From NCBI RefSeq assembly GCF_014333585.1, contig NZ_JACSCW010000008.1, positions 1 through 64,000 of the forward strand: a DNA stretch of 64,000 nt. Reading direction: 5' to 3'. This document shows, piece after piece, positions 62,643 through 64,000 of this stretch. The position numbers and the translations under genes were made by a program. Every line of letters begins with the position of its first letter. The stretch's first letter is position 1. The notes under the pieces were generated by a model. It was not told the origin of the DNA. It worked only from the letters and a program-made list of their open reading frames with translations, and did not search any database. The DNA comes from Hymenobacter sp. BT188. Its GTDB lineage: Bacteria > Bacteroidota > Bacteroidia > Cytophagales > Hymenobacteraceae.

Positions 62643-62889
62643 GAAGTGCCTTTTCCGAACAGGAGGGGAGCTGCTTCCCCGGTGAGCACACTCTTTAGCA
62701 TAAGTAAATTCTGTTGAACCTTTTGGTTTAATAAAGGCGACTAGCATCAAAACAACCCAATCTCATCACGTATCTCGATGGGCGTTTATGGTCCGTTACA
62801 AGAAAGGGAACAAGTTGAGATAGGTGTTAAGGCACCCATGTTGGCTAACGTAGGGGCGTTTTTTCAACATGCTTTGACTGCTGCTGCGC

Positions 62890-63045
62890 TTATGGCGTCT
62901 GTGCCTGCTTCGGGGATTTCGACGAATACGTTGGCCCTTTAACTGTCTGCCCTTCGGGCGCTGCAGTCGTCGAGGAGGGAGTTGGGGTAGTGCCACCAGA
63001 CAACATGGCAAAACCAGCAAGTGAGGTAAGTAGAAGCTTTTTCAT
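62890..63045 (-). CDS. Small exported peptide
   Basis: 51 residues with a Sec-like signal (MKKLLLTSLAGFAMLSGG) and a Thr/Pro/Ser-rich tail ending SKSPKQAQTP. No Cys, so not a lipoprotein. Start at 63045. A 17-base perfect hairpin lies 5 bases upstream of this start. Real but function unknown; it may be a fragment. Confidence 0.45.
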   Translation of the reverse strand: MKKLLLTSLAGFAMLSGGTTPTPSSTTAAPEGQTVKGPTYSSKSPKQAQTP

Positions 63046-63050
63046 AAATA

Positions 63051-63096
63051 AAGTGGTGAGGTTTGGGATCATTGAAGGACCCAAACCTCACCACTT
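63051..63096 (-). terminator. 17-base perfect hairpin between cargo genes
   Basis: Arms 63051-63067 and 63080-63096 (AAGTGGTGAGGTTTGGG) pair perfectly around a 12-base loop. On the minus strand it follows the gene ending at 63128 and is followed by TTTATTT, then the ATG of the small peptide gene. It may terminate the upstream transcript or block translation of the small peptide. Confidence 0.6.
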
Positions 63097-63127
63097 TCGA
63101 AGCCAGCGCGAAGGACAGATAAACGGT

Positions 63128-64000
63128 CTATTCCTCGTTGTCTATTGACTCCACCACCTCAACTTCTTCAGTAACGCCTTCTGCTTCTTTTGCAGGAATA
63201 AACCTTCTTCTTGGATACCCATTCCAATATTCAGAATATGGACTTACTTCCTGAATACCAAAGACAATTTCTGAATTGGGTATTCCTAGCAAATTACCAA
63301 AAGGTACTAATGCAGGCTTTCCAAACTTTATACTTGGTAAACCAGACATTTCACTAGGTCCGAAGAGTCTTATAGCCTTTTTTTGGTAGTCAAACGCCTC
63401 TGATTGAATCCTTCCATAAACATCTACTTGCTTACTATTTAGCCAATATGTTTTTGGCAAAAATCTAAACGCGTCAATGATGTTGAATGCATCTTTTAAC
63501 CTAGCGCAACATGCTAGCATAGCATTCATATCTGGAAAAGTCAAATCAGTTCTTTTATGATCCAAACCATTTCTGATTTCAGCAAGTGCAGAAGTAAGAA
63601 ATAACTTAACAGCTTTGTCAAAATGCTCATATAGACGCTTTAATTCAGATTGTGTAGCATCAGCCCATAATTCTGTATGTGCAAATGCAAAAATCCTTTC
63701 GTCGTCACTTGTATAATGAGGCAAATCTTCTGGTGCTCTCTTGATGTCTTCTTTAGATTTAGTAATAAGAGATTCAATCCAATTACTAGTAGCTGATAGG
63801 TATACCAAAAGAGTCCCTAATGTATTTCCACCCTTATCATCCCAATGAGCAGTAAAAGACCCGCTATCTTTGCTACTGCCTATAATATCAGAAACAGACT
63901 TAACAGCATCTTTATTATTAAAATTAAAATGAGTGTTCAGAAAATGATCTGATGACAACATCCAAACGTTATAAGAAATAAATTCTTCTAATATATGTTC
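63128..64000 (-). CDS. AT-rich cargo protein with HEPN-like RNxxxH motif (5' end outside window)
   Basis: At least 290 residues; the frame is open to the right edge, so the N-terminus is missing. Much more AT-rich than the host. A helical region has WIESLITKSKEDIKRAPEDL and HFDKAVKLFLTSALAEIRNG; the motif RNGLDH (63557-63574) matches the R-x4-H active-site pattern of HEPN RNases. The C-terminus is acidic (EGVTEEVEVVESIDNEE). HEPN proteins often act in defence or toxin systems; here only the motif supports this, and the protein may do something else. It reads toward the small exported peptide. Confidence 0.55.
   Translation of the reverse strand, partial: EHILEEFISYNVWMLSSDHFLNTHFNFNNKDAVKSVSDIIGSSKDSGSFTAHWDDKGGNTLGTLLVYLSATSNWIESLITKSKEDIKRAPEDLPHYTSDDERIFAFAHTELWADATQSELKRLYEHFDKAVKLFLTSALAEIRNGLDHKRTDLTFPDMNAMLACCARLKDAFNIIDAFRFLPKTYWLNSKQVDVYGRIQSEAFDYQKKAIRLFGPSEMSGLPSIKFGKPALVPFGNLLGIPNSEIVFGIQEVSPYSEYWNGYPRRRFIPAKEAEGVTEEVEVVESIDNEE

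Larger units (their letters stand above)
62552..62889. other. Gene-free stretch with two AT palindromes
   Basis: About 340 bases without a convincing gene, between the serine recombinase and the small exported protein. It holds the palindromes at 62564-62578 and 62630-62642. Confidence 0.6.
55925..64000. mobile_element. Integrated mobile element (left part; right end outside window)
   Basis: From the yifB break at about 55925 rightward. It carries a tyrosine integrase directed rightward, an HTH protein, a rolling-circle Rep, a terminase-small-subunit-like protein, a decayed duplicate, a serine recombinase and an AT-rich cargo gene. Base composition shifts repeatedly (AT-rich int and HTH, GC-rich terS-like and recombinase, AT-rich cargo), a mosaic unlike the host. 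No relaxase, type IV secretion, portal or capsid gene is visible. No second att copy was found within the window, so the right end lies beyond 64000. It could be a phage satellite, an integrated rolling-circle plasmid or a mobilizable element. Confidence 0.75.

Noticed and set aside
1..64000. CRISPR arrays, tRNA and rRNA genes
   Set aside because: No regularly spaced direct repeats and no tRNA cloverleaf or rRNA-like stretch seen in the intergenic regions.

Overview
The window looks like chromosomal DNA of a GC-rich Bacteroidota bacterium of the Hymenobacter/Cytophagales type, with a mobile element at the right end. This rests on two SusC/SusD pairs, lipoproteins and Tat- or Sec-exported glycan enzymes, tandem PorT-type outer-membrane barrels, and LacI regulators paired with AAACGTTT-type operators. 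No database could be searched; names rest on motifs read from the translations. No rRNA, tRNA or CRISPR array was seen.

Region 1 (1-14326) is a sugar-acid / oxidised-sugar locus. It starts with the 5' part of uxuA (minus strand), divergent from a LacI regulator with a GTAAACGTTTAC operator between them. A long minus-strand cluster follows: susC, susD, a double DUF1080 hydrolase, a Tat-exported Gfo/Idh/MocA oxidoreductase, a DUF6807 protein and an exported VOC protein. Divergent from it is apbE, overlapping a second Tat-exported Gfo/Idh/MocA gene. That second oxidoreductase carries a motif resembling the ApbE flavinylation site (D325-G-V-T-G-A-T331-K-I-T), the most unusual host-side observation.

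Region 2 (14439-19749) is mostly housekeeping: a TspO-like membrane protein, tpiA, a DUF6150-like secreted protein, a two-gene ABC exporter and prmA.

Region 3 (19840-40082) is a pectin/arabinan/galactose utilisation region. It has a LacI regulator, a sialate O-acetylesterase-like protein, five GH43 enzymes, a GH172 (DUF2961) protein, a GH-A clan hydrolase, galK-galT and a second susCD pair. Operators of the CGCAAACGTTTGCG type sit upstream of galK, of susC and between the GH172 and GH43 genes, which suggests one regulon.

Region 4 (40557-55424) holds a 1746-residue exported protein with an unexpected winged-helix-like segment, plsY, a DUF2199 protein, an M20 peptidase, four tandem PorT-type barrels, a PagL-like deacylase, a membrane protein and pyrD. 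A palindromic REP/MITE-like repeat (four copies across regions 3 and 4) and a family of terminators built from the octamer GCCCCCCA lie between genes.

Region 5 (about 55925-64000, running off the window) is an integrated element that truncates yifB/comM. It carries a tyrosine integrase, an HTH protein, a rolling-circle HUH Rep, a protein resembling phage small terminase with a decayed second copy, a small acidic ORF, a serine recombinase and an AT-rich partial gene with a HEPN-like RNxxxH motif. AT-rich palindromes (TTAAATAATTTAA) separate the modules. The int-HTH-rep-terS-like order recalls phage satellites (PICIs), but an integrated plasmid or mobilizable element is also possible.
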